Program-made: the position numbers and the translations under genes
The notes under the pieces: model-generated
What the model was told of the DNA's origin: nothing
The model's input: the letters and a program-made list of their open reading frames with translations, nothing else
The model's database searches: none
Shown here: in pieces, positions 12,575-26,380 of the stretch
How positions within the stretch are numbered: position 1 is the stretch's first letter
Layout of the letters: every line of letters starts with the position of its first letter
NCBI GenBank assembly: GCA_020809705.1
Contig: CP085831.1
Coordinates: forward strand, 1,488,001-1,552,000
Source: Calonectria ilicicola
Taxonomy: Eukaryota; Ascomycota; Sordariomycetes; Hypocreales; Nectriaceae
Direction: 5' to 3'
DNA length: 64,000 nucleotides

Positions 12575-12615
12575 GTGTCGCATGCTTATCTACGTCGCAA
12601 GCTTATGGAGTACGT
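12575..12615 (-). repeat. right terminal inverted repeat of Fot1-like copy B
   Basis: It ends CTTATGGAGTACGT before TA and is the inverted partner of 10757-10797. Confidence 0.9.
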
Positions 12616-15600
12616 TATCTAGAAGTATAATAAATAATAATAATTATTAAGTTTTAAATTAAGTAGTTTTAATTTAAAGAAAGAATATAAAAATTAAATA
12701 AAATAAAGAAATTTATTCTTTTATAAGTAAAATTAATTAAGTAAGAAGAAGATTTAATCTATTAATTAAATAATTAATTTAATAAAGTATTAGATTAATT
12801 AAATTAACTATTATATATAAGTTTTAAAGATTCTTTAATTATTACTTTAAATTCTTTATTAGAGAAAAGAGATTTATTAATATAGTCACCCTTAGTAATC
12901 TAAAGGCCTTATTTAACTAGGAATATAATAAAAGTAACTAGTTTATAATAATAGGAATCCTATAAAAAGAGGAATTTTTAAAATATTAAAATATAATAGA
13001 TCTTTATATTATCAAAATTACTTAGAATTTAGTTAAAAAGATTATTATTAAAGTAAAAGATAAAGAAATCTTATTTTATAAATTAAATTATTTTATATAT
13101 ATTTTCTTAAAGAAATTAAAAATAAAAAAAATCTAAAATTAATTTTTAAAAGTATTTAAATAATTATTTAAATAATAAAAATAATAATACTAAAATCTTA
13201 ATTTAATCTAATTCTAGAAGGAAGACTAGTATTATTAAATACTACTTATATTTATAGGAGTTTAATTAACCTTAATAAGCAAGAGATTATGTTAAATAAG
13301 AGCATTCTAATCTTAGTTATATTAAATTTATTCTAGGAATTACAGGAGATAAATTTGGATATTACTAACCTTAATACTTAAAAATTAGAAGGATTAAGAG
13401 GAATAGTAAAATTATTATTATTAAAGGATAAAATAAAAAAAATATTAGAAAACCTATAATAGAAATTAAAAATAGTAAATCTAGCTAAAAGGAATAGGGC
13501 TATTAATTAATTAATTAAACTAATAAGTGAATTAGATCTAAGTTTAATTAGTAGATAAGAGAAAGATAAGGGTTAGGATAAGTTTATTTTATTTTATTTT
13601 TTTATATTAAGAAGTATTAGTAGGTTAAATATAGCTTTTTTATAATTAAAATTAATATTATTTAAGATTAAAGAAGAATTATTTTATATTATTTTTAAAT
13701 TAAAGGGTAATATAGAATATTAGTAAAAGGAATTCTATTTAAAATTATTGGTAAGGAACTAGATTATAAATTATATTAAAATAAATGAAATTACCTAATA
13801 GAAAGTTAGAATTAATAGAATATTAGAATTTAAAAGTATTTAAGAGTAATTAATTATTTAAATTAAAAATATTAATTTTTTTTAGTTTAATAATAAAATA
13901 GAAAAAGCTAAGGAAGAAAGATTTTAATATAATAATAAGTAAGTTATTTTTATAAATATTAAAATATAGATTTAAGTAATTAGATTTATTTAAAAAAATA
14001 ATTTAAATATTAATTATAATAATATTTAATAAAATATCTAAAGTTTATTTTAAAAATTTATATTAAAATAATACTATTATTAATTAAATTTAGAAGAATA
14101 AAGAAGATTTATAATGATTATTAAAATCTTTTTTAATATAATTTAAAAGAAATTTAAAATAAAAAAGAGATAAATAATATATTAGATGAAGATAATTAGA
14201 TATAATTAATAAAGTATTTTAGATAATATCTTAATATATAATTTTGCCTCTTAGGTATTTAGTTAAATAAGATTAGTAGGATAAACAAGAGAGCACTAAC
14301 TTCTAATAATAATATATAATTAATTAGTAATAGATCTATAATTATTATATTTAAAATTAATAAAAAATAATATTTAAAATAATTATATTAAGAAGATTAA
14401 TAAAATTTATAAAAAGTTATAAAAAAATTAAAAGATAAATAATAATTAAAAGATTAAGTAATACTTTAGAATTTAAAAATAAATATTAAGAAGGTATATA
14501 TAATAATTAAAGAAGAAAATAAGAAAAATTAAATAAATTAGAATTAATAAAATAAAAGATACTATTCTTTCTATTAATAAATTAAATTAAGGGAAAGATA
14601 TAATTATAATAATACTAGAAATAATAAATATCTTAAGTAAAGGCTAAATAATAAATAGTAGAAAGAAGAAGTAGAAGAAGATTCTAATAATAATTAAAGG
14701 AATTTAAAAAGAGGAGAAAATAACTAAATTAATTATTATTATAAGTTATTATATAATAGATTAAGAAATTAGAATTTATAGTGTTTTAATTATTATTAAT
14801 AATAATAGTATAGAAAAGGGGATTAATAGTATATCTTTAAGACTTATTTTTATTAGGATAAAAGAGATTTTTATAATTAGAAATAATAATTATTTTATAG
14901 TAATTATATATTTATTAAAGAAAATGTTAAAGATGATTTTAAGAATAGAGATTTAAATAAAGAAAGAAATCTAATATTTATTAAATATATAGAAGTATAT
15001 TATATAAATATTATTATTTTAAAAAGAAAAGAAGATAATTTTTAAAAAGTATAAATTATTAAAATAATTAATAAACCTAATTTTATAAAAAGGCTTAAGA
15101 AGAAATATAATATTTATATATAAATTAAAATATAATTTAATAATAAAAAAGAATATTATTAAGTATATATTAATATTAGATATTCTATTATATTAGTAGA
15201 TTATAATTAATTAAGAAAGAATATAAGGAGAAGAAGTAAGTGGTTACTTTACTATTACTATAGATATGGTAGAAATATTAGGATCTAGGCTTTTACTAAA
15301 AATAAACTTCTTATTTGAATATAATATTAAGATAGATTTTATTAAATTAATAATTATTTTTTATTTAATATAAAATCTTAAATATTAAGTAGAAATTTTT
15401 TATAAAAAATTATAAGAGATTTTAAGGAAAGTTACTAGTATATATATAATTATAATCAGCCTATAGGAGACTATTTTTATTTAAGTATATTAAAATGCTT
15501 TATTAAAGAACTAAAATAAAGATAGATAATTAGACTCTTTTTATTTAATAATTAAGTAATCTAGAGTATTTAATACTATTCTTAATAAATCCTCTTTTAA

Positions 15601-18600
15601 ATTAATCTAAGTTTATAATATATTTAATAAAAAGATAATTATTAGGAAGAAAAAGAAAATTATAATAATTATAAATAAGTAAGCTAAAAAATAAGTTTAT
15701 TTTATCTTAGAAGATATTATATTTAAAATAATATAAGATTAAATCTTTAAAATAAAAAAGGTATTTATAATAGTCTTAAAGGAAGCTAAGAATAATTATA
15801 ACTTTATTAAAGCTAATATAGATCTTGTAAAAGTTAATATAGGAATATTAAATTATAAAATAATTAAAGTAAAAGATATTCTTTTTATATAAAATAAATA
15901 TAAAGTTTTAATTATAAACCTAAATTTAGAAGTTATAATTAAAATAATTAAATTAAATAATAAATTTAATATTTATAAGAATTAAGGTATTATTTTAATA
16001 GAAGAAGAAGATAAAATATAAGTAGATTTAATTAATGGATAGTAGAATTAAAAAAAGATTATAAAAAAATACTTATTAGAAATTAAAGATTATACTTTAT
16101 TAAATAAAATATATAATAAGCTCTATTATAATAAAAAGATATAATATATAAAAAGATTAATATTAATAATCTATTCTATATTTATTATTTAAAGAATTAT
16201 AAATAGTAAAAGAAAAGATAAAGTAATTATAAACCTTTAATCTCTAAATTAATTAATTATCCTTAATATATACTTTTTATTAGATTAGGATAATATTATA
16301 TTAAAAATAAAGAATATAAAATGGTTTTTAATATTTAATAAAATAGGGTTTTTTTATTAATTATTTATATTTAGGGAGTATTAGAATTAAATGATTATTA
16401 TATTTAATTAAGATTTAAAGGAATCTAATATAATATTAATAGGATTTAAGAATGTATTTATTTTTATATAAAGATTTTAAGATAAGCTTTTTAGTAATTA
16501 TAAGGGCTTTATATAAATCTATATTAATAATATAATTATCTTTTTTACTATTTTTAAAAAATATTTATAATATTTTAAAAAAGTATTATAAATTATTTTT
16601 AATAATAAAATAAAGATTATAATAGATAAGTTATTTTTAGTATATTTAAAGATATAATTACTTAAATTTATTATAAATAGAAATAAAATCTAGAAAATAA
16701 GAGACCAATTAGTAGCCTTTGCTAAAATAGTAATGCTAACTAGTCTAGGAGAACTTAAGACTTATTTAGGAATAGCTGGTTTTTTTTATTAAAGAATATT
16801 ATAATTTAAAGTAAAAGTAAGGCTATTATAAAGAAAAAAATAAAATTATTATAAAAAATTAGAAAAAATAATAAGATCTTACTAAAATTATTAAGATCTA
16901 TTAGAAGAAAAAAACCTCCTTAAAGAAGTTTAAATCTATTAAAGAAGAGCTAGAATTATTTAAAGATTTATAACAGTTTCTTATAAACTAATTCTTTCTT
17001 TATTATTATAACCTAATTAAATCATTCTTTTTTAAATTAAATATATATAAGAATAGATTTAATTTATATATATTTTAAGTATATAAAGAATAGGATAGGA
17101 AAGTAATCCTAGGGAAAGATATATTTATTAATAATCTAAAATCTATTATATTTCTATTTTAATTAACTTTAATAATTAAAAAGAAATATAGATTTATAAA
17201 AGTAAAGGTAGTAGTGGTTAGATAGGTAATAAGATAGTTAAGAAAAATAATCTAATCTAATTAAAATTTAATTAATATTATTATAAATTATATAATAATA
17301 TAAGGAATTATTATATATATTTCTTTTAATATTTTTAATTTTAATAAAATTAATTTTAAATTAATAAATATTATAAATTACTTATTAATTTTCTAATTTT
17401 ATATATTTTATATTTTAAGAATATTTAATATAATATCTAATATATTATTATAATTATTAATTAAAGAATTATTATATTAAAATATTAAAAAAAATAAATT
17501 TAATAAATTAAAAATAATAGCTAATATTATAATAATAAAAATCATAATAGCTCTAAAGTTAAAATTAAGAATCTTATAAAGATATTCTAAAGATAAAAAA
17601 CTGTTATAGATTTAAAAAAATCTATAAAGAATCTAGCAAGAAAAAGGCCTAAATCATCTAGTAGAATAAAAACTATAGAAATTATAGGAATTAGTAGAAG
17701 ATAGAATATTATATTATATTAACTATTATAGAAAGAAAAGGATTTATATTCTCTACCTAATAATTAAAATTATTTTTATAATAATTTATAATAATAAAGA
17801 ATATTTAAATTTTTATAAGATAATATTTAAATTAGAATAAATATATTTTTATAAGATAATTAAAATAGTAAAAAAGTTTATTATATATTATCTAATATAT
17901 TAAAAAACTTTATTAATTATAAAAGGAAAATAAAAGAGCTATAGTTAATTCCAACTATTCCAAAGGTATTTTATATTATAGTATTAGATTTTATAATAAA
18001 CTTATTAATAGAAGATTCCTAAGGAATAATATAGGCTATCCTAAGATATATTAAATTAGATATAATATATCTAATAAATTATTTATTTTTAAAAAAAATA
18101 ATAATAATAATAGAATACTTATTATATATAATTAAAAAATAGATAATTATATTCTTATAATTATAAATAATATATAATTAAGGAATTCTAATATAAATTT
18201 TAATTAATAAAAATATAAAATTTATAAGCACTCTTTAAAAAACTATATTAGCCTTCTTAAAAGCTACATACCTTATCTTAACTATATACCATTCTTAGAC
18301 CAATAATAGCATTAAGTAGAAGAACCAATTAATTAAGATAGCTATATAATATCATACTATAATAAAGCTAGATATAGTATAAATATAGGTACTTTTAGCA
18401 ATATAATATTATTTAAATAATATTATTTTAAGTAGTATTAAAAGGTTACTAAATAAACTAGTTTATAGATTTAAATTAAGAATAGTAGTAGATTTTATTA
18501 TATTTATTAGTATAATTAATAAAAAAATTAATAAAATTATAATAAATATCTTATAAAAATTATATTCTTATAAAATTATATTTCTTATTAATATTATAAT

Positions 18601-21470
18601 AAGATTATTAAAAATATAATATAATAATAACTATATATTAATAAAAATTAACTAAGAAAATACTATTTACTAAAAAAGCTAAAAAGAAAGTAATTATTAA
18701 TTAAAGCTAGACTTTACTAAGTAATATATAAAATCTACTAGTAAATTATAAAACTTAACTTCCTTTTATATTAAAAAATATATTTAATAATTTTAATTAT
18801 ATATATATAAAAGCTATAATAAAATAAAGATCTATTTAAGAGAGTATAAGCTTTTTTACTATTAGTAATAATTAAAGGATTAAAAATTATAAATTATTAA
18901 AAGATAGATAGAATTATTTAATTAAGGATTTACTAGTATTATAATAAATTAATTAAATATTTTCTTATTTAATAAAAAGGATTTACCACTAAAGAAAATT
19001 CCTAATTAAAAGAATCTAATATTAGGATAAATACTTTTAATATTATAAATAAATTCCTTAAAAAATACCTAACTAATTAAAAAAAGAAATATTAAAAAAA
19101 GATTTCTAAAAACCACTTAATCTAGAAATAATAACTAGATTAAGGCTTTAAACCCTTTAGATAAGCAAAATTAATATATTTTATTTTATTTTAATTTATT
19201 TCTTATATTATATATAGCAATTAAAAATAATATCTTTAAAAGTAAAAATAATATTTAGGATATTAATATTAATTCCAAGAAAAATACACCTATAAAAGAT
19301 TATTATAAGGATAATTTTATTAAAGAACTTACTTTATTTTTAATTATTAAATAAATATCTCTTATTAATTCTAATTAAAGCTAAATTTTCCTTCTATAAC
19401 TTCTTAAATTTATATAAAGAAATTAAAAAATTAAAATCAACTTTATATTATTATCTTTAACTTATTATAAATACCTAAATAAAAATAACCTCCTAAAGAG
19501 AAATAATTGAGTTTTTTATTTATATACTTACTAGGATAATAAATAATAAAAAAAAACTACTTATATTAGCCCTATTAGTTAGAGGAATGATAATTATAAT
19601 AATTAAAGAATTAACTTAATATTACTAAAAATAATAAGTTCTTTAGAGTCTAAGGAATTAAGTATATTTAACTAGGATAAGAATATATCTAATTTTATAT
19701 ATAAATAATATAAGTATTAAAAAAACTATTTTAGAAAAAGGAAATAAGATATTAAAAATAAAAAAATAAATAATAAATAAGATAAAATAGAATTAATTTA
19801 TAAAAAGATATAGCTACTATCTAAGTAATTAATAATAATAATAAAATATCTATTAATCTACTACCTAACCATCTTAGTATAAAAACCAAATATCTATCTA
19901 AAATTAAGCCTTCTTTAGAAGCTAAAGTTAATACCTTAGAAATTAGAATTAATAATATAAATATTAAAGATCTCTTTAAGAATAAAGAAACTAATCTTCT
20001 ATTTAAAAGTAAAGAAAAAAAGAATATAACTTTAAAAACTAATAATATTAAAAGTAAATATAATAATCTTATTATTAAATTTATTTTTATTAATAATTTT
20101 ATTATTAAGAATAGATTTTTTAATAATATAATATATTATAAGTATAATTATTATATATAAAAACTAATAAATTAAGCTAATAATAAAGTAAATAAGTCTA
20201 GACTTAAGGAAGGTAATATCTATAATATATATAAATTTAGAAAAAAAAGGAAAATATTAAAAAAAATTTATCTAAATAGACTATTAGATTGCCTTATATT
20301 ATAAATTTAAACTTTATAATCTAAAGGAAGTAATCAACAAAAGACATAATAAAAACCACTTATTCTACCCCTTATTTACTAAAATACATCATTACTATTA
20401 TAAAACTTTCTATAAGAAGAACAAACTTACTAATATATAAATTAAATAATCTAAAAGCACTTAAGTAATTATTAATATAGTCTACTAGATCAAATAATAT
20501 CTAAAAGAAGCTATTACTATTTACTATAATAAAGATTTTATTACCTATTAAAAAAAACTAAAACTATTAAAAATTAATCCTTTCTTATATAAAGATCTTA
20601 GTAGCCTAATTTATTAAGCTATATAGCTTTTTTAATTAATTAATAATAAAAGCTCTTAAAGTAATTTAATATAATTATCTTTTTAATATTATTAAAAAAT
20701 CTTTTATAAAAATAATAAAAAGTTTTAATATTAATATAGAAGAAAGTAATATAATTAAAATTAAAAATATTACTTTTTATATCTTAATTATTATTATAAA
20801 TATAAAAACTACCTTAATTAATATTAAAAAAGATTTTAATATATTTTAAAAAGAATTTAATAAAAAAATAATTAAAAATAATATCTTTTTAAAAATTTTA
20901 ATAAAAATTACCTTAAATATTAAAATATTAAAAAAATATAATATTAAATTAAAAATATATATTATAAAGTTAGAAATATATAAGATTTAAATCTCTAAAA
21001 AGGAAATAAATTAAATTATTAAATTTATTACTATAAAAGTTTAAATTATTTTTAATAAAAAAGTATTCTATAAAAAGCTAATTATATAGGATCCTTTTAT
21101 TATTAAAATAGAGAAGTAGACCCTATCTTTAGATTAAAAAAGAGATCTGCCTATTAGATAAAAGGGTTTATTTAAAAAAAGATAAGAATTATTTTAAGAT
21201 TAAGTAAAGGAAATACCTCTAGCTTATCCTATACTATCTTATTTAATTAGAAATAATAAAAAATATAATCTTAAGAAATAATAAAAATAATTACTAAAAA
21301 AGCAAAATAAAATAGAAAATTATAAAAAGAAATAAAAGAAGAAAAAAACCTTAAAAGAAAATAATAATATAAAAATAAATAATAATTATAAGAAAGATAG
21401 TTTTAATTAATTAAAGAAAATTTTTAAATTATTAAAATAATAATTATTTTTTTTAAATAAAAAAAATATT

Positions 21471-21734
21471 TATTATAACTCTTCTTTAAATATATTAAAC
21501 TAATAAATCATATATAACTTTCAACCTTCTATAAATAGAAGCTACCTAATAATATAAAGAAGATAAGCAATATTCAATCTTATATTATAAGACCTATCTT
21601 TCCATATTATAATATAAAACACTATATCTAACCTTCTATTGGCTGATATCGACTTGTTGTATTAGAGACCTCATTATCTTAGCTAATTACTTACCTCTAG
21701 CTACCAAACGCTGACCGCACCCAGAAGTGTAACA
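21471..21734 (+). repeat. 3' LTR of Gypsy-B
   Basis: This is a 264 bp copy starting TATTATAACTCTTC (from TGTTATAACTC) and ending TGTAACA, directly followed by the GCCTA duplication. Its last 100 bases have normal composition while its first half is RIP-mutated. It aligns with 10497-10756, mainly with transitions. Confidence 0.85.
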
Positions 21735-21947
21735 GCCTACTCCTAATCTAAAGGTAAAGAACCCTTACTTATTACTTAATATATAAATATATTACCTTTA
21801 AAATTAATATAAATAATTTATATATAAATATTAATAATTTTAATTTTATTTTTTATATTAATAATTATATATTATATATTTAATAATAATTTTTTTATTA
21901 ATTAAAGCTTTTTTATAAATATAAAAAATATATCTTTATATATAATT

Positions 21948-22479
21948 TGTAAGGATATTATTATCCTACCTTCCTAAATAGGAAAGCTAAGCCGGATTTC
22001 CCTGGGCTCCTCTGAGCACAACCGGACTAACCTTCCTAATCCGGAAATACTAGATCCGGAAGACCGGATCCGGTCAGCCGGATCCGGCAGCCGGATTCAG
22101 CTAAGTTCAAAACCAAGTGCTGAAAACGGAAGAAAAACAAAACTATTTTTCCTATTCAAGACTAGCCTAAAAGCTTAAACGTTTTTGTATAAGTGGAAGA
22201 GAAGGAAAATTCGTCTATATAACTAGGGACCCTTTCCAACTAAGAAAAGGGATATTAGACATCAGTCATCAGTTATCAGTCATAAATATCACATTATTCA
22301 ACCTAACTGAAACACTCCTCTAAAACTTCTTTATTTTATGTATTATATATACATAAAATATATCATTTTTATCCCCTGTTTTTGAAGATTATTAATACTT
22401 AAGAATATTAACTATCTTCCTTATATTTGCGCTCTTAGAAATATATTTCCCACTATATTTCTATTATAACCTCCTTACA
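21948..22479 (+). mobile_element. solo LTR, little affected by RIP
   Basis: A 532 bp unit starts TGTAAGGATATT and ends ACCTCCTTACA, with TAATT on both sides (21943-21947 and 22480-22484). Single-LTR structure plus a 5 bp duplication means an LTR retrotransposon inserted and lost its interior by LTR-LTR recombination. It has a CCGGAT-rich cluster (about 22000-22100), a TATATAA box (about 22217-22224) and a CAGTCATCAGTTATCAGTCAT run near 22263-22284. Composition is close to that of the host genes, unlike the flanks. The strand is a guess from the TATA box. It interrupts Gypsy-A next to the RNase H end. Confidence 0.85.
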
Positions 22480-25400
22480 TAATTTCCTTTTCTATATAAT
22501 CTAATTATCTTAATAAACTATCTACTAAATTAAACTTCTTTAATCTATATTTAAAATTAAAATTAAATAAAAATAATCTATAAATCTATCTTATAAATCT
22601 TTCTTTAAAATCTTTTATTAAAATCTTAATAATATCTTTAAAAATAAAATAATTTATTAATATTATAAATTTCTTTAATAACTTTAATAAATAATAACTC
22701 TAATATTTTAAGCTTTTAATAATTATAAATAATTCTTATTATCTAATTCCTTAATATTATTTAATATTAAAAAGCTTTTTTAATTAATAAGCTATTAAAT
22801 ACTATTAATTTTTTATAAATTATAATAAGATCCTTAAAATAGCTTTAGTAGATATATTTATCTTAATATAGGCTTTTAAAGTTAGATCTTAATATTATAA
22901 GATAATTATTAAATAAAAAACTATTTTCAATTCTTAAAATATATTTTCTTTAATCTTAGTTTAAGTAAGATCTTTAGCTTTATAATTATTCTTACTTTTC
23001 TTAAATAATTCTATTAAAGATTTTATTATTTTAAAGTATTTAAAAATAAACTTTTAATAAAAATTATAAAAGTTAAAAAATATTTATATATTTTTATATA
23101 AGATTAGTTTCTTTTATTTAATAATAAATTAAATTTATATAAAATCTATTATAATATCTTTCTAAATAATTATATACTTTAACAATTCTATCTTTTATTA
23201 ATAAAAAGTATATTTAAAAAGTTTAATATATAATTAAAAATTATATAATTATTTAAAGATCTTTTTAATATCCTTAATATCCTTAATATATTATTCTTTT
23301 ATTTTAAAATAAATAATAATATTATTTAAATATATAATATAATAAATATTTAAGAGTTTTATAAATATATAATAAATATATACTTAAAAGGTAGCTAAAG
23401 TATTAATTAACCTAAATAATATAATTATATACTTAAAGTAATTATATTAAATTCTAAAAGCAATCTTCTATTTATTAATTTTTTTAATTTTAATATAATA
23501 ATGTATATTATAAATATTAATCTTAATAATTTATTTTATTTTTATTAATCTATTCAAAAGATTATTAATAAGTAAAAGTAAATATTAATTTTTAATAATA
23601 ATTATATTAAAATCTTTATAATTTATATATAGATATATAATATTATTTTTCTTTAATATAAATAATATTAATATATTAATAATATTAATTAATAATTATA
23701 TTCTATTATTAATAATATTATTTACTATATATACCTATAATATATAATATTATTTAATATTTAGTAAATATAATAGATTATATAAAGACTCTTTATTTTC
23801 TATAATATTAATAAATACTCTATATTTTTAAAAAATAATAACTTTATTACTTTTACTTTATTAAATATATATTATTTTAATTATAATTCTAAAAGTAATA
23901 TACTAATATTATTATTAATAACTTTATTTTTTAAAATCTTAATTAACTTTTTCTTTAATAATTATATATTGTTAGAGGTTATAGTACAGTGGAAGGTAAA
24001 AAGGGATAAGCTTATAATTAAGCTTGGTAAATAAGTATATATTATATTATTATTTTTATTTTAGAGGGGCTATATGTTATATATATAGATGAATATTTCC
24101 TTTATTAATAAGTAATTTTAATATTTTAATTTCTAAGCAATTATATTATAAATCAATGATTTATAAGTTTTTATATTATTAATTAATGATTTATAAGCCT
24201 TTTATATTATAAATCAATGGATTTATAATCATTTATTATAAATCAAAATATTTAATTTTTCTATACAGTATATATAGTATTATTAATACTATATTAGATT
24301 ATAATAATAAGAAAAAATTCAGCTATTTAATAGTTTAACTTTTATCTTTAAAAGTTTAATATTTAGAGAGTTATTTTAGCTTATTATATTCATTATTTTA
24401 TAAGTTTTTATTTACCATATATTAATAATATAAAGTATATAAGCTTTTTTATTATTCTCTATTAATTCTTTTATAATATTTTTAAATTTTATAAAAGAAA
24501 TAGATTTATATATTTACTAATAATTATATATATTAATTATAATATTTTCTCTATTTATAAAACTATTAAAAAAAGTAGATTATTAATATCTTTTAAATAT
24601 TATATTTTAATAAATATTTTTTAGATTTTTTAAGGTATTCTTTAATAATTAATTAAAAATAAAATTAATTAATATACCTTATATAAGATTAATATAATTC
24701 TATTATAGCTTTCTAATATAAATATAGTTATATCTAGAGCTAACTTTAAATCTAATCTTTATACTAATTATTAACTAATAAGGTTTACCTATATATAGGT
24801 ATCTATATCTACCTAGACTTCTTTTTCTTTATAAATATTAAATATTAATACTTTTTTTAAATAATCTATTCTAAAGATAGAAGTTTCTTATATATAATAA
24901 TTTTATATATTAAGTTTATATTTATTTATTTTTTAATAAATCTATTTTAATAAAATTATTATTAATAATTTAAATTTTAATAATTTTAAAAGGTATATTA
25001 TTTTTTTATTATAATAAATAATAAAAAGAAATATAATTTTTTTATTATAAATATAATAAATTAAAAATTAAATATAATTAAAATTAATAATCTTCTTTAT
25101 ATTATCAAAAGTAATAAAAGAAATAGATTTAATATTATCTTTTAAAAAGATTAATTTAGATATACTTTTTTAATTTTTATTTTTACTTTAATCTTTACTT
25201 TAGCTTTTATAATTATTAAAATATTATTTTTAAAAATTTTTTATTAATTAAAAAATAATTTTTTAATATTATTATTCTTTTATATTTTTTAATTATTTTA
25301 ATAAAAATAGATCTAAAATTATTTAATTTATTAATTATTTTATAAAACTTCTTAAACTTTATTTTTTATTTTAATATTTTTATTTTTAATTTAAATTATA

Positions 25401-26165
25401 ATTTAAAATAATATTAATAAATTAAAATAATATTATTTTTTAAGCCTTTAATATTTAATATAATATATAAGATTATTTATATAATAAAATATTATTATAA
25501 TATATAATCCTTCTTCTACTTTAAAAATAATAATTTATTATAAAACTAATACTTATATAAATCTAAATTAATATATATTTTATATATAAAAATAAGAAAG
25601 TCTTATTATAAAAAGTCTTAACTAACAAGCCCCCTAATATAATTATACCATTATATCTATAAAGAATATAAGAACTTAATTATAACTTACTTTATACACT
25701 ATATAATAGAACTACCTAGCCACAAGCTATTACCAGCTTTAATAACATAGATCCAGTCATCAACTTAAACACCCAATATATCTTCATTAAGCCTCTTACA
25801 ATTATACAATAAAGGTTTCTTATAGTCCTTCCTTGGACCTACACTAGGCTACACAGCCAACTGGCATAATATGTCCGTCTGGAATTGCTACTGCTGAGCC
25901 TGAAGCTACTGCTGCTGCATTTAGAACTGTTTTTGCTGCTAAGTTATTATAGCTATAAAGTCTCTTATAAATATTACAGTTTCCTCTGCATTATATAGGG
26001 TTTATATTATAGGTAATAATAATATCTAATATTCTCTAAATTTTAAAATTCTTACTCTTCTAGCTTTATAATTAGAATACTTTTAAAAATTAAAATAAAA
26101 AAATATCTAGATTCTTTAAAGCTTTATTTTTTAAATAAGCTTTTCTTAAAGTTCTTATTTATACT

Positions 26166-26375
26166 TTTAATTATATATAGCCTATATTTATAATTCTTAT
26201 TTATTATAATAAATCTTTATTTTTATTATTAAAAATTTAATTTAATAAACTATAAAACTATTTACCTATATTTATTATATAATATTATTATAGATATTCT
26301 TATTTTATAATATCTTGCGCTAGTATATATTCGGTATGCGTGCTTGATTGGTCCTCTTGGTCCCACATCCTTACA
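26166..26375 (-). repeat. 5' LTR of Gypsy-A
   Basis: The outer end is exact: ATCCTTACA at 26367-26375, followed by AGCAC. The inner end is approximate, taken from the length of the partner LTR, because this copy is heavily RIP-mutated toward its inside. The last 70 bases (about 26305-26375) are almost undamaged. Confidence 0.65.
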
Positions 26376-26380
26376 AGCAC

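Larger units (their letters stand above)
10757..12615 (+). mobile_element. Fot1/pogo-like DNA transposon, copy B
   Basis: The element is 1859 bp, between TA dinucleotides at 10755-10756 and 12616-12617. Its 41 bp inverted repeats (10757-10797, 12575-12615) begin ACGTACTCCATAAGCTTGCG and differ at only a few positions. It aligns along its length with copy A at 5521-7310, including the KVGFREAKLNLLNI block at about 11925-11990 and the remnant of the GHN..TC knuckle near 12430-12470. Its tips and first 280 bases are less damaged than its middle. It landed inside the 5' LTR of Gypsy-B and is thus the youngest layer in that part of the stack. It encodes no intact transposase. Confidence 0.9.
10497..12632 (+). 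repeat. 5' LTR of Gypsy-B, split by a DNA transposon
   Basis: The LTR is 10497-10756 plus 12618-12632. After removal of 10757-12615 and one TA, the sequence TCTAGAAGTATAATA joins on and aligns with CCCAGAAGTGTAACA at the end of the 3' LTR. A short hairpin (GTAGCTT...AAGCTAC, about 10540-10572) and an undamaged first 130 bases are visible. Confidence 0.8.
10497..21734 (+). mobile_element. inner Ty3/Gypsy retrotransposon (Gypsy-B)
   Basis: It is bounded by GCCTA duplications (10492-10496 and 21735-21739) and by LTRs beginning TGTTATAACTC and ending AGAAGTGTAACA. Domain order on the plus strand is Ty3/Gypsy: a gag-like stretch (about 12700-14900), reverse transcriptase with the YIDD site reduced to YINNIII at 16520-16540 and TSLGELKTYLGIAGFFY near 16735-16785, then integrase at about 17940-18430 (IPTIPKVFYIIVLDF; KTILAFLKATYLILT.YHS.T; NQLIKIAI.YHTTI). 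Without the nested DNA transposon the element is about 9.38 kb. That is long for the family; about 2.9 kb after the integrase (18550-21470) is unexplained. All frames are broken by RIP stops. It interrupts Gypsy-A between RNase H and integrase. Confidence 0.85.
8039..26375 (-). mobile_element. outer Ty3/Gypsy retrotransposon (Gypsy-A) carrying nested insertions
   Basis: The ends are defined by a 5 bp duplication AGCAC (8034-8038 and 26376-26380) and by related LTRs. Minus-strand order is 5' LTR (to 26375), Gln-rich gag-like segment (about 26000-25620), reverse transcriptase (FILKKN...INYKDFNIIIIKN at about 23670-23550, then a damaged YxDD block near 23330), RNase H end (KYRLKKFNLVDSLLR...DYIEK at about 22600-22490), integrase (IKRKFY.KG at about 10030-9960; ISNxNKLFIN.F.EKLIKK and the damaged HPQTDGQTE block to about 9480), and 3' LTR (8253-8039). 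Three later insertions (8743-9237, 10497-21734, 21948-22479) plus their 5 bp duplications account for 12,280 bp. The original element was therefore about 6.06 kb, normal for the family. RIP stops are throughout. Confidence 0.85.
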
